A DNA stretch of 39,815 bases from IMG/VR virus record IMGVR_UViG_3300025133_000268, positions 1 to 39,815 of that record; one strand, 5' to 3'. Made by a program: the position numbers and the translations under genes. How positions within the stretch are numbered: position 1 is the stretch's first letter; each line of letters opens with the position of its first letter. Source of the DNA: a virus. This document shows positions 27,311 to 33,797 of the stretch, piece by piece. Below the pieces are notes generated by a model, which worked only from the letters and a program-made list of their open reading frames with translations, was not told the origin of the DNA and did no database searches.

Positions 27311-27344
27311 AATCACATCGGCAGTGTGATTGTCAGACTGCCGA
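27311..27344 (+). ncRNA. Nested pairing region, pseudoknot or alternative hairpins
   Basis: AATCACA (27311-27317) pairs perfectly with TGTGATT (27325-27331). The whole loop between them, TCGGCAG (27318-27324), pairs perfectly with CTGCCGA (27338-27344). The two 7-bp stems therefore interlock with no spare base between three of the four arms. They would form either an H-type pseudoknot or two mutually exclusive hairpins. It lies 6 nt after the stop of the histone-like gene. No covariation can be tested here. Confidence 0.45.
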
Positions 27345-27355
27345 GAGTGAAAGTA

Positions 27356-27404
27356 AAGCCCCTGAACATGAAAGTAAGGTCTTAACTTTCATGTTTGGGG
27401 GTTT
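27356..27404 (+). terminator. 20-bp imperfect hairpin between two plus-strand genes
   Basis: Positions 27356-27375 pair with 27385-27404 with no mismatch, using three G-U wobbles, around a 9-nt loop. Copies of TGAAAGTAA lie at 27348 and 27369, the second within the left arm. The right end is GGGGGTTT, so the U-tract is only three bases long. It could terminate transcription in either direction or act as a processing signal before the 56-residue gene. Confidence 0.5.
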
Positions 27405-27432
27405 ACTGCTATATTCTGTATGGAGGCGTAAC

Positions 27433-27603
27433 ATGACGCATCTTTCAGAATGGGCTGCCACCCGCAACCTACCTGCCTTAGAATCCCGAGAGACTGCGGT
27501 CTACCTCACGATCCTTGCCCATCGCCATGGGCACCACATCCCTGTTGAGGCATGGGTGTTGATCGCTCACTTCTGGGGCCAAAGCCCCTCCGAGTGGAAC
27601 TAA
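27433..27603 (+). CDS. Hypothetical protein (56 aa)
   Basis: Unrecognised, His- and Trp-rich small protein (LTILAHRHGHHIPVEAW, IAHFWGQS). TGGAGG lies 6-7 nt before the chosen ATG. The longer frame starting at 27391 begins inside the upstream hairpin and is not supported. A His/Trp cluster could bind a metal, but no defined motif is present. Its stop overlaps the stop of the convergent minus-strand gene by 4 bp. Confidence 0.65.
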   Translation: MTHLSEWAATRNLPALESRETAVYLTILAHRHGHHIPVEAWVLIAHFWGQSPSEWN

Positions 27604-28232
27604 GCGTCACTTTTGAGTTTGAGGATCTTCTCGGTCGCGGTCTTCCGCCCAGCCTTCACCTCGGCGGCTTTCACTTCTGCTTTATGGACCTGCTCCCGAG
27701 TATCCGCTCGGCTCCGCGCTTCGCCGTGACGAGCTTTGCGGAGGAGCTTCTGCTGCTCATGGGAGAGCCGGGCGTTGCCCATTAGCGTGAGTTCCCCGGT
27801 GTCCCGGTCTTGCCATCGTGAAGTGAGACCCCGCGCACCGGGCTTCAATGCCTTCACCACTTTGGGGTCCATCGCCATGAGGGCGATGTCCCACACCATG
27901 TCCATGAAAACCCCATCGGCTACTTCAATGGGCTTCCCGTTATACAAAGTAGATTGGCGTTCTTTGAACAAGAGCAACCCGGCCCCAGTCCTCAACTCCA
28001 GATCAAAGAAATGAACTGGGGTAGGAAGTTCCGGCCGAGTGAAGTTAATCCGAAAGGCAAGCGACAGCCGCAAGTCCCCATAGATCACCCGGGGCTGGTC
28101 GATGGTGGCCCAACTTTTCACGATGACCCGCAGGTCTTGGGATTCCACCAGACGAGCCAGAACCTCTTGCTCGTCTTCCGACAAAGGGGTGTAGAGACTC
28201 CCCTTCACCCCCCCAAATGGGTTTTTATCCAT
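27600..28232 (-). CDS. Hypothetical protein with basic coiled-coil tail (210 aa)
   Basis: I do not recognise this. The first 120 residues look like a compact globular domain with alternating strands (VIYGDLRLSLAFRINF, VHFFDLELRTGAGLLLF). Residues 150-210 form a charged Lys/Glu/Ala/Arg helix (KLLRKARHGEARSRADTRE, then KAEVKAAEVKAGRKT) that would suit a nucleic acid or protein interface. AAGGAG lies 7 nt before the ATG and partly uses the end of the double cold-shock gene. It is the last gene of this minus-strand run before the convergent plus-strand gene. Confidence 0.75.
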   Translation of the reverse strand: MDKNPFGGVKGSLYTPLSEDEQEVLARLVESQDLRVIVKSWATIDQPRVIYGDLRLSLAFRINFTRPELPTPVHFFDLELRTGAGLLLFKERQSTLYNGKPIEVADGVFMDMVWDIALMAMDPKVVKALKPGARGLTSRWQDRDTGELTLMGNARLSHEQQKLLRKARHGEARSRADTREQVHKAEVKAAEVKAGRKTATEKILKLKSDA

Positions 28233-28244
28233 GACGCTTCTCCT

Positions 28245-28679
28245 TCACGGGACTTTAGTGCCCCCCACTTTACCCGTCTGCTTCACATAACAAGCGCGAG
28301 GTCTCCCCCTTCGGACCCCAGCATAAAACGACAGGGTGGTACCAATCAGAGGGGAGAACTTCTCCAGCAGATCACTTCGATGAAGAAAGTAAAGGATCTG
28401 GCCTGCTCTAATGAACCCCCACCCCTTCCCCACATCAAAGGAAGCCACCGTCCCCAAACAAGGCGTGGGGGAAGTAGTGCGGTGGACAGAGACGGCGCGG
28501 GGGTTTCCTGTGCCTTCAACGATCTGGGGCACTTCCACGCTCTCCCCCATAAGAGGAAGCACCGCATCCGAGGCAACAAAGTCCTCCACACGAAAGAAGA
28601 CGCGCCCCTCCCCCTCCAACGCCACACAAAAGCCGTAGCCGTGGCTTATTGAATACATGTCCACCCGCATGAGAGCCAT
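28245..28679 (-). CDS. Double cold-shock-domain protein (144 aa)
   Basis: A predicted single-stranded nucleic-acid binding protein. The second domain (residues about 75-133) is a good cold-shock match: GTVASFDVGKGWGFI, then YFLHRSDLL, and a closing SFYAGVRRGRPRA. The first (residues about 8-68) is a degenerate copy with HGYGFCV and RVFFRVEDF, then ESVEV. CspA-type proteins are about 70 residues with a single domain, so a tandem pair is uncommon in phages. Function is likely RNA chaperoning or ssDNA/RNA binding during infection. AGGGGG lies upstream of the start. Confidence 0.75.
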   Translation of the reverse strand: MALMRVDMYSISHGYGFCVALEGEGRVFFRVEDFVASDAVLPLMGESVEVPQIVEGTGNPRAVSVHRTTSPTPCLGTVASFDVGKGWGFIRAGQILYFLHRSDLLEKFSPLIGTTLSFYAGVRRGRPRACYVKQTGKVGGTKVP

Positions 28680-28706
28680 CGGGAACCCCCTAAGCGGTGA
28701 AACCTA

Positions 28707-28991
28707 TTAAGCGTAGAGCGCCTCAAGGATTTGCGCTTTAGTCGCTCCCGGGGGGGTGTCCACACCCTTCGCCTCTGCTTCGGCCAAAAGCTCGGCTTTG
28801 GTGTTGCTCATGGTGAGCCGTTCTTCGGCAGGAGCGGCTTCCGGTGCAGCAGGTGCAGCAGGAGCGGCTTCCGGTGCAGCAGGTGCAGCAGGTGCAGCAG
28901 GTGCAGCAGGTGCAGCAGCACGGGCAGCGGTAGAAGTACGACGAACCTTGGGGTTACGCGAGAGAAGGACGGACATGACACGGCGAGACAT
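28707..28991 (-). CDS. HeH/SAP-like protein with Ala-Pro linker (94 aa)
   Basis: The C-terminal 35 residues (TKAELLAEAEAKGVDTPPGA, then TKAQILEAL) have the helix-extended-loop-helix look of SAP, LEM or Rho-N domains, which bind nucleic acid. The N-terminal 25 residues are basic (SRNPKVRRTSTAAR). Between them is a low-complexity linker of AAP and PEA repeats encoded by a near-exact DNA repeat. AAGGAG lies 7 nt before the chosen ATG. It recalls the C-terminus of the 102-residue protein at 30845. A short internal start at MSNTKAEL is possible but has no good ribosome site. Confidence 0.65.
   Translation of the reverse strand: MSRRVMSVLLSRNPKVRRTSTAARAAAPAAPAAPAAPAAPEAAPAAPAAPEAAPAEERLTMSNTKAELLAEAEAKGVDTPPGATKAQILEALYA
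28831..28917. repeat. 30-bp and 9-bp tandem repeats in Ala-Pro linker
   Basis: A 30-bp unit at 28831-28860 is repeated exactly at 28861-28890, and three further ggtgcagca (9-bp) copies follow. On the minus strand they encode Ala/Pro linker units. In-frame changes in copy number would alter linker length only. Confidence 0.85.
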
Positions 28992-29002
28992 TAGGTATCT
29001 CC

Positions 29003-29377
29003 TTATTTGTAGCGATTGACAGGACCCGGTGGAGTGACATGGATACCAGCGGTAGCTTCCTTCTTTTGGATAGCGTCGTTGATGGCCATTTCATCCCCCG
29101 GCATGGGACGTTTGAACAAGTGTTTATTCCGCCTCATCAACTTGGTGAGCCGTGCTTGGCTCACTGCGTCCATGGTAGGAAACAACTGGTAGAACTGATT
29201 AAGGGCTATAGGACTGTTCTTCACCGCAAAGAGGATGAACTCGTCCTGCAAGACACACGGGTAGTCGGTGTCTTTCTTCACATAGGTGGACCCGTCCGGA
29301 AGTTCAACGACGGTAGACTCCGCCCCTGCCAAACCGTTCTTCCCCATGAAGTCCCAGTATCCGTATGGTGATGCCAT
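29003..29377 (-). CDS. Hypothetical protein (124 aa)
   Basis: Unrecognised. A compact N-terminal part carries YWDFMGKNG and a beta section with DGSTYVKKD, and the C-terminal half is helical and basic (SQARLTKLMRRNKHLFKR). No transmembrane segment or signal peptide is seen. AGGAGAG lies upstream of the ATG. It is in the same minus-strand run as the HeH-like and cold-shock proteins. Confidence 0.75.
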   Translation of the reverse strand: MASPYGYWDFMGKNGLAGAESTVVELPDGSTYVKKDTDYPCVLQDEFILFAVKNSPIALNQFYQLFPTMDAVSQARLTKLMRRNKHLFKRPMPGDEMAINDAIQKKEATAGIHVTPPGPVNRYK

Positions 29378-29412
29378 GCGCTCTCCTGTCCCCGTGACCC
29401 TTCATAGGGTTT

Positions 29413-29937
29413 CTACCGTGTGGGGGGGAGTTTTACTTTCCCGAGGGGTTTTGTTTGAACTTCGTCGCGCAACCTCGGCGGCGGTTCCTCGCCCACTTTC
29501 TGTTGAACAGATGTCAGCCGAGCCATGATCTGACGCTTCTGCCTCCCCAAGTCACTAATGTCCACCCCCACCTCTGCTGCTTGTTGGCGCAAGGCGTCAA
29601 GAGAGGGGAGACCGGCCCCACCCAAGGCTCCTACAACTGGCGCGGGTTTTCCCTCCCGGTCGTACTGCACCCGCAGCACAACGACTCCCTCGGGGTTAAC
29701 GCGCAACGAGGGGTTTCCTCGTCGCTTCTGTTCTTTCATCAGCGTCCGTGCCGTGACAGCCACCAGTTCGCTCTCTGCCAGAACCTTGTTGGCTCTCCGA
29801 AGAGCCTCTTTCGCTTCTTCGACCAGAAGACCTACCGTGGTATGTGTCCCCTCCTCTGTAGGAACGGCCAAACCGAAAAGAGCTTCTCTCAAAGCGGGAG
29901 ATACAGGAATATCCACAGGGCGGAGCTTACGGGTCAT
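29413..29937 (-). CDS. Hypothetical protein (174 aa)
   Basis: Unrecognised. The N-terminal part is helical (LLVEEAKEALRRANKVLA). A central beta section, VNPEGVVVLRVQYDREGKPAP, is followed by a C-terminal helical region with LPSLDALRQQAAEVG and Gln/Arg-rich segments. The end is basic and Pro-rich. It is the first gene of this minus-strand run, facing the plus-strand exonuclease across a 66-bp divergent gap. No clear promoter is visible in that gap. Confidence 0.75.
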   Translation of the reverse strand: MTRKLRPVDIPVSPALREALFGLAVPTEEGTHTTVGLLVEEAKEALRRANKVLAESELVAVTARTLMKEQKRRGNPSLRVNPEGVVVLRVQYDREGKPAPVVGALGGAGLPSLDALRQQAAEVGVDISDLGRQKRQIMARLTSVQQKVGEEPPPRLRDEVQTKPLGKVKLPPTR

Positions 29938-30003
29938 CCCCCAACCTCACAGGGGGGGTGGAAAACCCCCGCAGCCCCGGTAGGTACAAGAAAGGAGAGC
30001 CTC

Positions 30004-30543
30004 ATGGACCGTCCTCTATGCTTTGTTGACACTGAAACCACTGGTCTGGACCCTGCTGTGGCGGAGGTGATTGAAATCGCTATCACTCGGCGTGAACCCG
30101 ATGGGAAAGAATCTCGTTACTATACCCTCGTCCTCCCAGAGAACATCGAGGATGCCTCCCCAAAAGCCTTAGAGATAAACGGCTACGCCGACAACCCTTC
30201 GCGCTGGGAGAACGCCCCCCCTATGAGCACGGTCGGCCCTCAAATCCTCGCCTTCCTTGAAGGAGGAGTGTTGGTGGGGCACAACGTCGCCTTTGATGAG
30301 AGGATGTTGGCGGCCCACCTAAAACGGGCCGGAGTAGAAGGGCGAGTCCCCTACCACAAGATCGACACCGTCACCTTAGTTTACGAACACCTGTTCCCCA
30401 AAGGGTTGAAGCGAGCCTCCATGGGGTCCGTAAGAGAGTTTCTCGGCTGGTCAGCAGAAGGTGCCCACACCGCGTCCAAAGACGCGGATGATGCGATGCG
30501 CCTGTTTGATCTCTTGTGGAGGTCCGGTACCTCCTCTATTTAG
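30004..30543 (+). CDS. DEDDh (DnaQ-like) 3'-5' exonuclease, 179 aa
   Basis: A proofreading-type or RNase-T/oligoribonuclease-like exonuclease. The motifs are visible in order: Exo I DTETTG with Asp9 and Glu11; Exo II GHNVAFDE with Asp98; Exo III His155 followed by Asp160 (HTASKDADDA), which makes it DEDDh. No polymerase or other domain is attached. AAAGGAG lies 7 nt before the ATG at 30004; the longer frame upstream starts inside the opposite-strand gene and is not supported. It is an isolated enzyme gene on the plus strand between two minus-strand structural runs. Confidence 0.92.
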   Translation: MDRPLCFVDTETTGLDPAVAEVIEIAITRREPDGKESRYYTLVLPENIEDASPKALEINGYADNPSRWENAPPMSTVGPQILAFLEGGVLVGHNVAFDERMLAAHLKRAGVEGRVPYHKIDTVTLVYEHLFPKGLKRASMGSVREFLGWSAEGAHTASKDADDAMRLFDLLWRSGTSSI

Positions 30544-30577
30544 CGGGGTATGGAAGAACCCCATACAGGAGCCTCCT

Positions 30578-30778
30578 ATGCCAGTCCGATCTACTACTTC
30601 CGAGTACCAGCCTTCTCCACCCTACCTGCGCCTCCGCTCCAGCGGAAAGGTAGGAACGGGAGTCAACCGCGTTGTCCGCGCTACCGCGACCAACAACACC
30701 AAAGCCAACATGTGTGTTGCCCCCGCCAACTCGGGTGGTGGTGGTGGCATGAAGGTCAACGTGTCCTTCTCGGGCTGA
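30578..30778 (+). CDS. Gly-rich small protein (66 aa)
   Basis: Unrecognised. Begins MPVRSTTSEYQPSPPYLRLR and has a basic central part (KVGTGVNRVVRATATNNTKA), then a Gly-rich stretch with a final short strand (MKVNVSFSG). AGGAG lies 6 nt before this ATG. It follows the exonuclease by 34 bp, so they probably share a transcript, which ends at the hairpin just downstream. Size and composition suggest a structural or decoration protein, but nothing specific is seen. Confidence 0.6.
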   Translation: MPVRSTTSEYQPSPPYLRLRSSGKVGTGVNRVVRATATNNTKANMCVAPANSGGGGGMKVNVSFSG

Positions 30779-30791
30779 TCTCTCCCACACT

Positions 30792-30834
30792 GCAAAGTGG
30801 CCTCTCCGGATTCCTTTCGGGGGGGCCTCTTTGC
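30792..30834. terminator. Bidirectional hairpin at a convergent junction
   Basis: GCAAAGTGGCC (30792-30802) faces GGCCTCTTTGC (30824-30834): 10 of 11 pairs, with one T-T mismatch, around a 21-nt interior that can pair further. It separates the plus-strand Gly-rich gene from the minus-strand 102-residue gene, both ending nearby. It has no long U-tract on either side. Confidence 0.6.
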
Positions 30835-30844
30835 TTCCGGGTAC

Positions 30845-31153
30845 TTAGGACAGAATCGCGATCAGGTCGGCCTTCTTCATAGAAGAGAAGCCTTTGACAC
30901 CGCGTTTCTTGGCCACAGCCTTGAGTTCGGCCACCTTCATCTTAGTCAAATCCACTGCCTCGTGAGTTTGGGTGATAGCTTCCTCCACGGCTTCCTTAGC
31001 CTCCAACACCTCGGCGGCCACTTCTTCCACGGCCTCCTTCACAGGGGCTTTCTTTCCAAGGCGACGAAACGCCTTGACGATGGAAGCCCACGGACTGTTG
31101 GACACACCTTTTTCGTGGTGCTTGACGATCTTCTTTGCCTGACGCTTTTTCAT
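30845..31153 (-). CDS. SAP/Rho-N-like protein with basic N-terminus (102 aa)
   Basis: A predicted nucleic-acid binding protein. Residues about 67-102 (DLTKMKVAELKAVAKKRGVK, then KKADLIAILS) fit the SAP/Rho-N helix-loop-helix pattern. The first 35 residues are strongly basic (MKKRQAKKIVKHHEKG). The middle is an acidic coiled coil of Glu/Ala/Val residues. The ATG lies 3 nt after the stop of the actin-like gene. The domain resembles the end of the 94-residue protein at 28707. It is the last gene of this operon. Confidence 0.7.
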   Translation of the reverse strand: MKKRQAKKIVKHHEKGVSNSPWASIVKAFRRLGKKAPVKEAVEEVAAEVLEAKEAVEEAITQTHEAVDLTKMKVAELKAVAKKRGVKGFSSMKKADLIAILS

Positions 31154-31156
31154 GTT

Positions 31157-32173
31157 CTACTCGGTTTCGTACTCTTGCATGGCTTGAATCAGGAGACCCC
31201 GGGCCACCGCATTTAGGGGGTCACTCGCGTGACGGATTTCGCTTACCTCAAACGGGAACTTCCGGCGTTTCTTAGCAAAAACCTGCTCAAAGAAGGGGAG
31301 GAAGTTTCCGGCCAGACTCGTGCCTCCGCTAACCACAATGGGGATAGCCTTGGGGAGAGCAAACCTGTCCTTAATCTTGATGAACTCTCGGGTGGTCTGG
31401 TCGATGCAATACTCAATGAGACTCTTGTAGTAGAGCGCCAAGGCCTCCTGTTCGCGCCCCTCGGGAGCCATGAGGTCAAACCCCTTCTCCTTGAGCGCAC
31501 ACATACGGCTGTGAGTGGACCCCGTGGCCTTCGCGGCTCCGGCATCAATCCAGTCACCACCTCGCGCAACACTGAACACCATGCCCTCAACGCCTGACAC
31601 CGCCAGAGCAAGGTTGCACATGCCGGAGCCAAACGAAATGCCCAGTCCCGAGAAACCGTCGGCGGCAGTCTCGGCGTAAATGATAGCCATGGCTTCGTTG
31701 CTGGGGTAGGCCTCGTAGCCGCACTCGGTCACGATGCGTTCAAACACACCTCGGTGGTAAACCACATCGCGGTCGGCATCCACAGGAGCGGCTGGGACAC
31801 TGAAATAGCAGATCTCGTTCTTCTCCGTCGGCTCTCCGAGGACGTTCTTGATAAGAACTCCGAGCACATCGAGGGCGTCCATCTCTCCCGCCGAGATCAG
31901 ACCCTGCGACAAAGGGCGGCGAGCTTCCCGGCCAAAGACGTTGGCCATGTCCATGGCGGCATCGCCAACGACAATAATCCCATCCTCACCGTGATCAATA
32001 AAGTTGACCCCAGAGAGCTTCAACATCTTCTTGGCACCGGATTCCAGATCCAAGAACGCATCTCGCATCCGGCTCGTTTCAATCGAACCGTCAGCGGTAC
32101 GCCGCGCACCGACAAGGTTCATGGTGCCTACATCGAGCCCGATCCCCAACGGGGCTTTTTTCTTGGTGGCCAT
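31157..32173 (-). CDS. Actin/Hsp70-fold (ASKHA) ATPase, 338 aa
   Basis: A nucleotide-binding protein of the actin/ParM/MreB/Hsp70 superfamily. The motifs fall in the right order: phosphate-1 GLDVGTMNLVGAR (12-24), connect-1 SNEAMAIIYAE (158-168), phosphate-2 GLGISFGSGMCNLAL (176-190), adenosine motif VVSGGTSLAGNF (280-291), connect-2 DPLNAVARGLLI (318-329). It lacks an Hsp70 substrate-binding domain and matches the size of ParM-like filament-forming proteins. AGGAG lies 6 nt before the ATG. Its neighbours are a basic-tailed protein and a SAP-like protein, which could be adaptor and DNA partner. Filament formation is an inference; a chaperone-like or enzyme role remains possible. Confidence 0.85.
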   Translation of the reverse strand: MATKKKAPLGIGLDVGTMNLVGARRTADGSIETSRMRDAFLDLESGAKKMLKLSGVNFIDHGEDGIIVVGDAAMDMANVFGREARRPLSQGLISAGEMDALDVLGVLIKNVLGEPTEKNEICYFSVPAAPVDADRDVVYHRGVFERIVTECGYEAYPSNEAMAIIYAETAADGFSGLGISFGSGMCNLALAVSGVEGMVFSVARGGDWIDAGAAKATGSTHSRMCALKEKGFDLMAPEGREQEALALYYKSLIEYCIDQTTREFIKIKDRFALPKAIPIVVSGGTSLAGNFLPFFEQVFAKKRRKFPFEVSEIRHASDPLNAVARGLLIQAMQEYETE

Positions 32174-32182
32174 GAGAGTCTC

Positions 32183-32869
32183 CTATTTCTTCTTCCGAGA
32201 GGTTTTCTTCTTTGCAGGGCTGCTCTTCCGCAGAGCTTTAAGAGCAGATGCCGCATCATCCAGCCCTTCGCCTCCCCCCGAAGATTCGGATTGGACATCA
32301 AGACTCTCGGCACCGTCCCTCACAATACCCGTGGGAATGAACAAAGGTTCTTCGGGGCCGCCAAAAGCCTCACCTTCGGTGCCTCCTCCTGCCCCGCCCA
32401 TCATACGGACGTTGCCCAACACCTTAGTGACTACTTGCTCCAGCCTGTCCTCCAACGCCGATGCGTCCGGAGTGGTCTGTGCCGCGTTCATCATTGACTG
32501 CATCATAGGAGCCATGGAAGCAATAGCTTGCTGTGCCGCCGCCGCTGCGGCTTCCGCCACCATCTTTTGGGCTTCTTCGGGGGTGAGGCCGTCGATCTTC
32601 GGCGGGGGTTGTTGGCCCCGGTGCCGGTTGAGTCCCCGGTTGCGGGACAAGTGGACCGAATGAACAGCGGGTTTCTTAGGGGGATCTTTAGACACACGGC
32701 ACCTCGCGCCAGCAGATTGCCGGACCTTTTTGAGCTTCAACAACGCTTGAAGACAGGCGGAAGCCTGCGCTGCCGTCTTGTCCACCCAGATAGGGCCGGG
32801 GCCAACCCTCACACCGAGGTCTTCCACCCAAACGGGCTCGTCTGCGTCCAATCGGATCTGTTGACTCAT
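32183..32869 (-). CDS. Possible adaptor protein with Lys-rich tail (228 aa)
   Basis: Unrecognised. The first 60 residues look like a small folded domain (VWVEDLGVRVGPGPIWVDK and a Lys/Leu-rich helix). The middle is Ala/Met/Gln-rich helix (AAAAAAQQAIASMAPMMQSM). The C-terminal half is Gly/Ser/Glu-rich and disordered, and the last 15 residues are a Lys/Ser tail ending in KKTSRKKK. The stop of the previous gene overlaps its start (TAATG), and its own stop is 9 bp before the actin-like start. It could link the actin-like ATPase to nucleic acid, but that is inferred from context only. Confidence 0.65.
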   Translation of the reverse strand: MSQQIRLDADEPVWVEDLGVRVGPGPIWVDKTAAQASACLQALLKLKKVRQSAGARCRVSKDPPKKPAVHSVHLSRNRGLNRHRGQQPPPKIDGLTPEEAQKMVAEAAAAAAQQAIASMAPMMQSMMNAAQTTPDASALEDRLEQVVTKVLGNVRMMGGAGGGTEGEAFGGPEEPLFIPTGIVRDGAESLDVQSESSGGGEGLDDAASALKALRKSSPAKKKTSRKKK

Positions 32870-33489
32870 TAAAATAGACTCCCGGATTCCAGAAAGGCGG
32901 CCACGATCTCATCTTTGAGTTTCTTGACCACTTCTACTCTCCCTTTACGAATACCCCGCTCGATGAAGGTGTAGCGCGTGAAGCCGGGATGAATCCATGC
33001 GTCGTCGGTAGTGAGAGGGGCAGTTCGGATGATGACCTGACCGTTCTCGGTCACAATAGGGACGTACTTGACCTTGGGCTGGACGAGCCAAGTCATTGGA
33101 ATCCCCTTCTTGGGGTGCTGCGCTGGCTTACCGGGAATCGCCGCGTTCAGGTCGCGGGTTGTCGGCTTGACTGTATGGGCTTCAGCGGTAGGCCATGAGG
33201 ACCAAATCTCGATGGTTGAGGTGCCTTTTATCTTCCAGTGGAAGGAACGGATGAAGGCTTCCCCTTGGGGGATAGGGATGGGCTTTCGATCATCATAAGG
33301 TTTCGGCCAAGTGCCGCCTCGCAGCCCTTTCGACTTCTCCATGTCCCGTCGAATCTCTTTCTTCACCGACCGGAGAATGATGGCGGCTGCTTGGCGAAGC
33401 AGCTTAGTGTTCACGGCAGCCTTGTCCCCGGCTTTGAGGAGAGGCTTGCCGTACAGCCCCGTCATCTTGGCGTACTTGCGATTATTCAT
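32869..33489 (-). CDS. Virion morphogenesis-like protein (206 aa)
   Basis: Possibly a head-tail connection or tail-completion protein of HK97-gp10-like type. It has a basic N-terminus, then a helix (LRQAAAIILRSVKKEIRRDM) and a Gly/Arg-Trp loop. The beta-rich middle includes FHWKIKGTSTIEIWSSWPTA, and the protein ends with the helical KGRVEVVKKLKDEIVAAF. That order (N-terminal helix, beta sheet, C-terminal helix) fits the gp10-like fold. The ATG at 33489 overlaps the end of the preceding gene; AGGTG is a modest ribosome site. Family assignment is by resemblance and moderate. Confidence 0.55.
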   Translation of the reverse strand: MNNRKYAKMTGLYGKPLLKAGDKAAVNTKLLRQAAAIILRSVKKEIRRDMEKSKGLRGGTWPKPYDDRKPIPIPQGEAFIRSFHWKIKGTSTIEIWSSWPTAEAHTVKPTTRDLNAAIPGKPAQHPKKGIPMTWLVQPKVKYVPIVTENGQVIIRTAPLTTDDAWIHPGFTRYTFIERGIRKGRVEVVKKLKDEIVAAFLESGSLF

Positions 33490-33796
33490 GGAACACCTGC
33501 CACATAGACACTGCAAAAGACACTACCGAGATCCCCATTCCCAGAAGGGCCAACCGTTTAGAGAACCGGGCCTGTGTGTAGGCTTCCCCGAGATTGTCCC
33601 GTTGAATCTTGTAGGTCATGTGTTCAAGGGGAGTCACATCAGGGATGCGCTCCAAAAAGTCGGGACACTCACGGCTCTCGTATACATCGCTACTGTGAAG
33701 GCGCAGTTGATACCAGACACACACCCCCCCGTAGATCTTCTCGGGGTGGTGTTTGGGGTATTCATTCCACAGCCCGCATCGCCCGCATCGCGCCAT
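33482..33796 (-). CDS. Cys4 membrane protein (104 aa)
   Basis: Unrecognised. Four Cys residues at 4, 7, 26 and 44 suggest a zinc-ribbon-like N-terminal domain (MARCGRCGLW). Residues 82-102 (LALLGMGISVVSFAVSMWQV) form one predicted membrane segment at the C-terminus. GGAAGG lies 6 nt before the chosen ATG. The longer frame upstream runs antiparallel to a coding region without support. The ribosome site overlaps the end of the tandem-ART gene, so they are likely cotranslated. A membrane-anchored metal-binding protein could anchor or regulate a partner. Confidence 0.7.
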   Translation of the reverse strand: MARCGRCGLWNEYPKHHPEKIYGGVCVWYQLRLHSSDVYESRECPDFLERIPDVTPLEHMTYKIQRDNLGEAYTQARFSKRLALLGMGISVVSFAVSMWQVFHE

Positions 33797-33797
33797 A

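Noticed and set aside
27387-27415. Possible promoter with TATATT at 27410-27415
   Set aside because: The -35 candidate 17 bp upstream matches consensus at only three of six positions and lies inside the 20-bp hairpin.
28831-28917. CRISPR-like short repeats
   Set aside because: Units are head-to-tail without spacers and encode an in-frame Ala-Pro linker.
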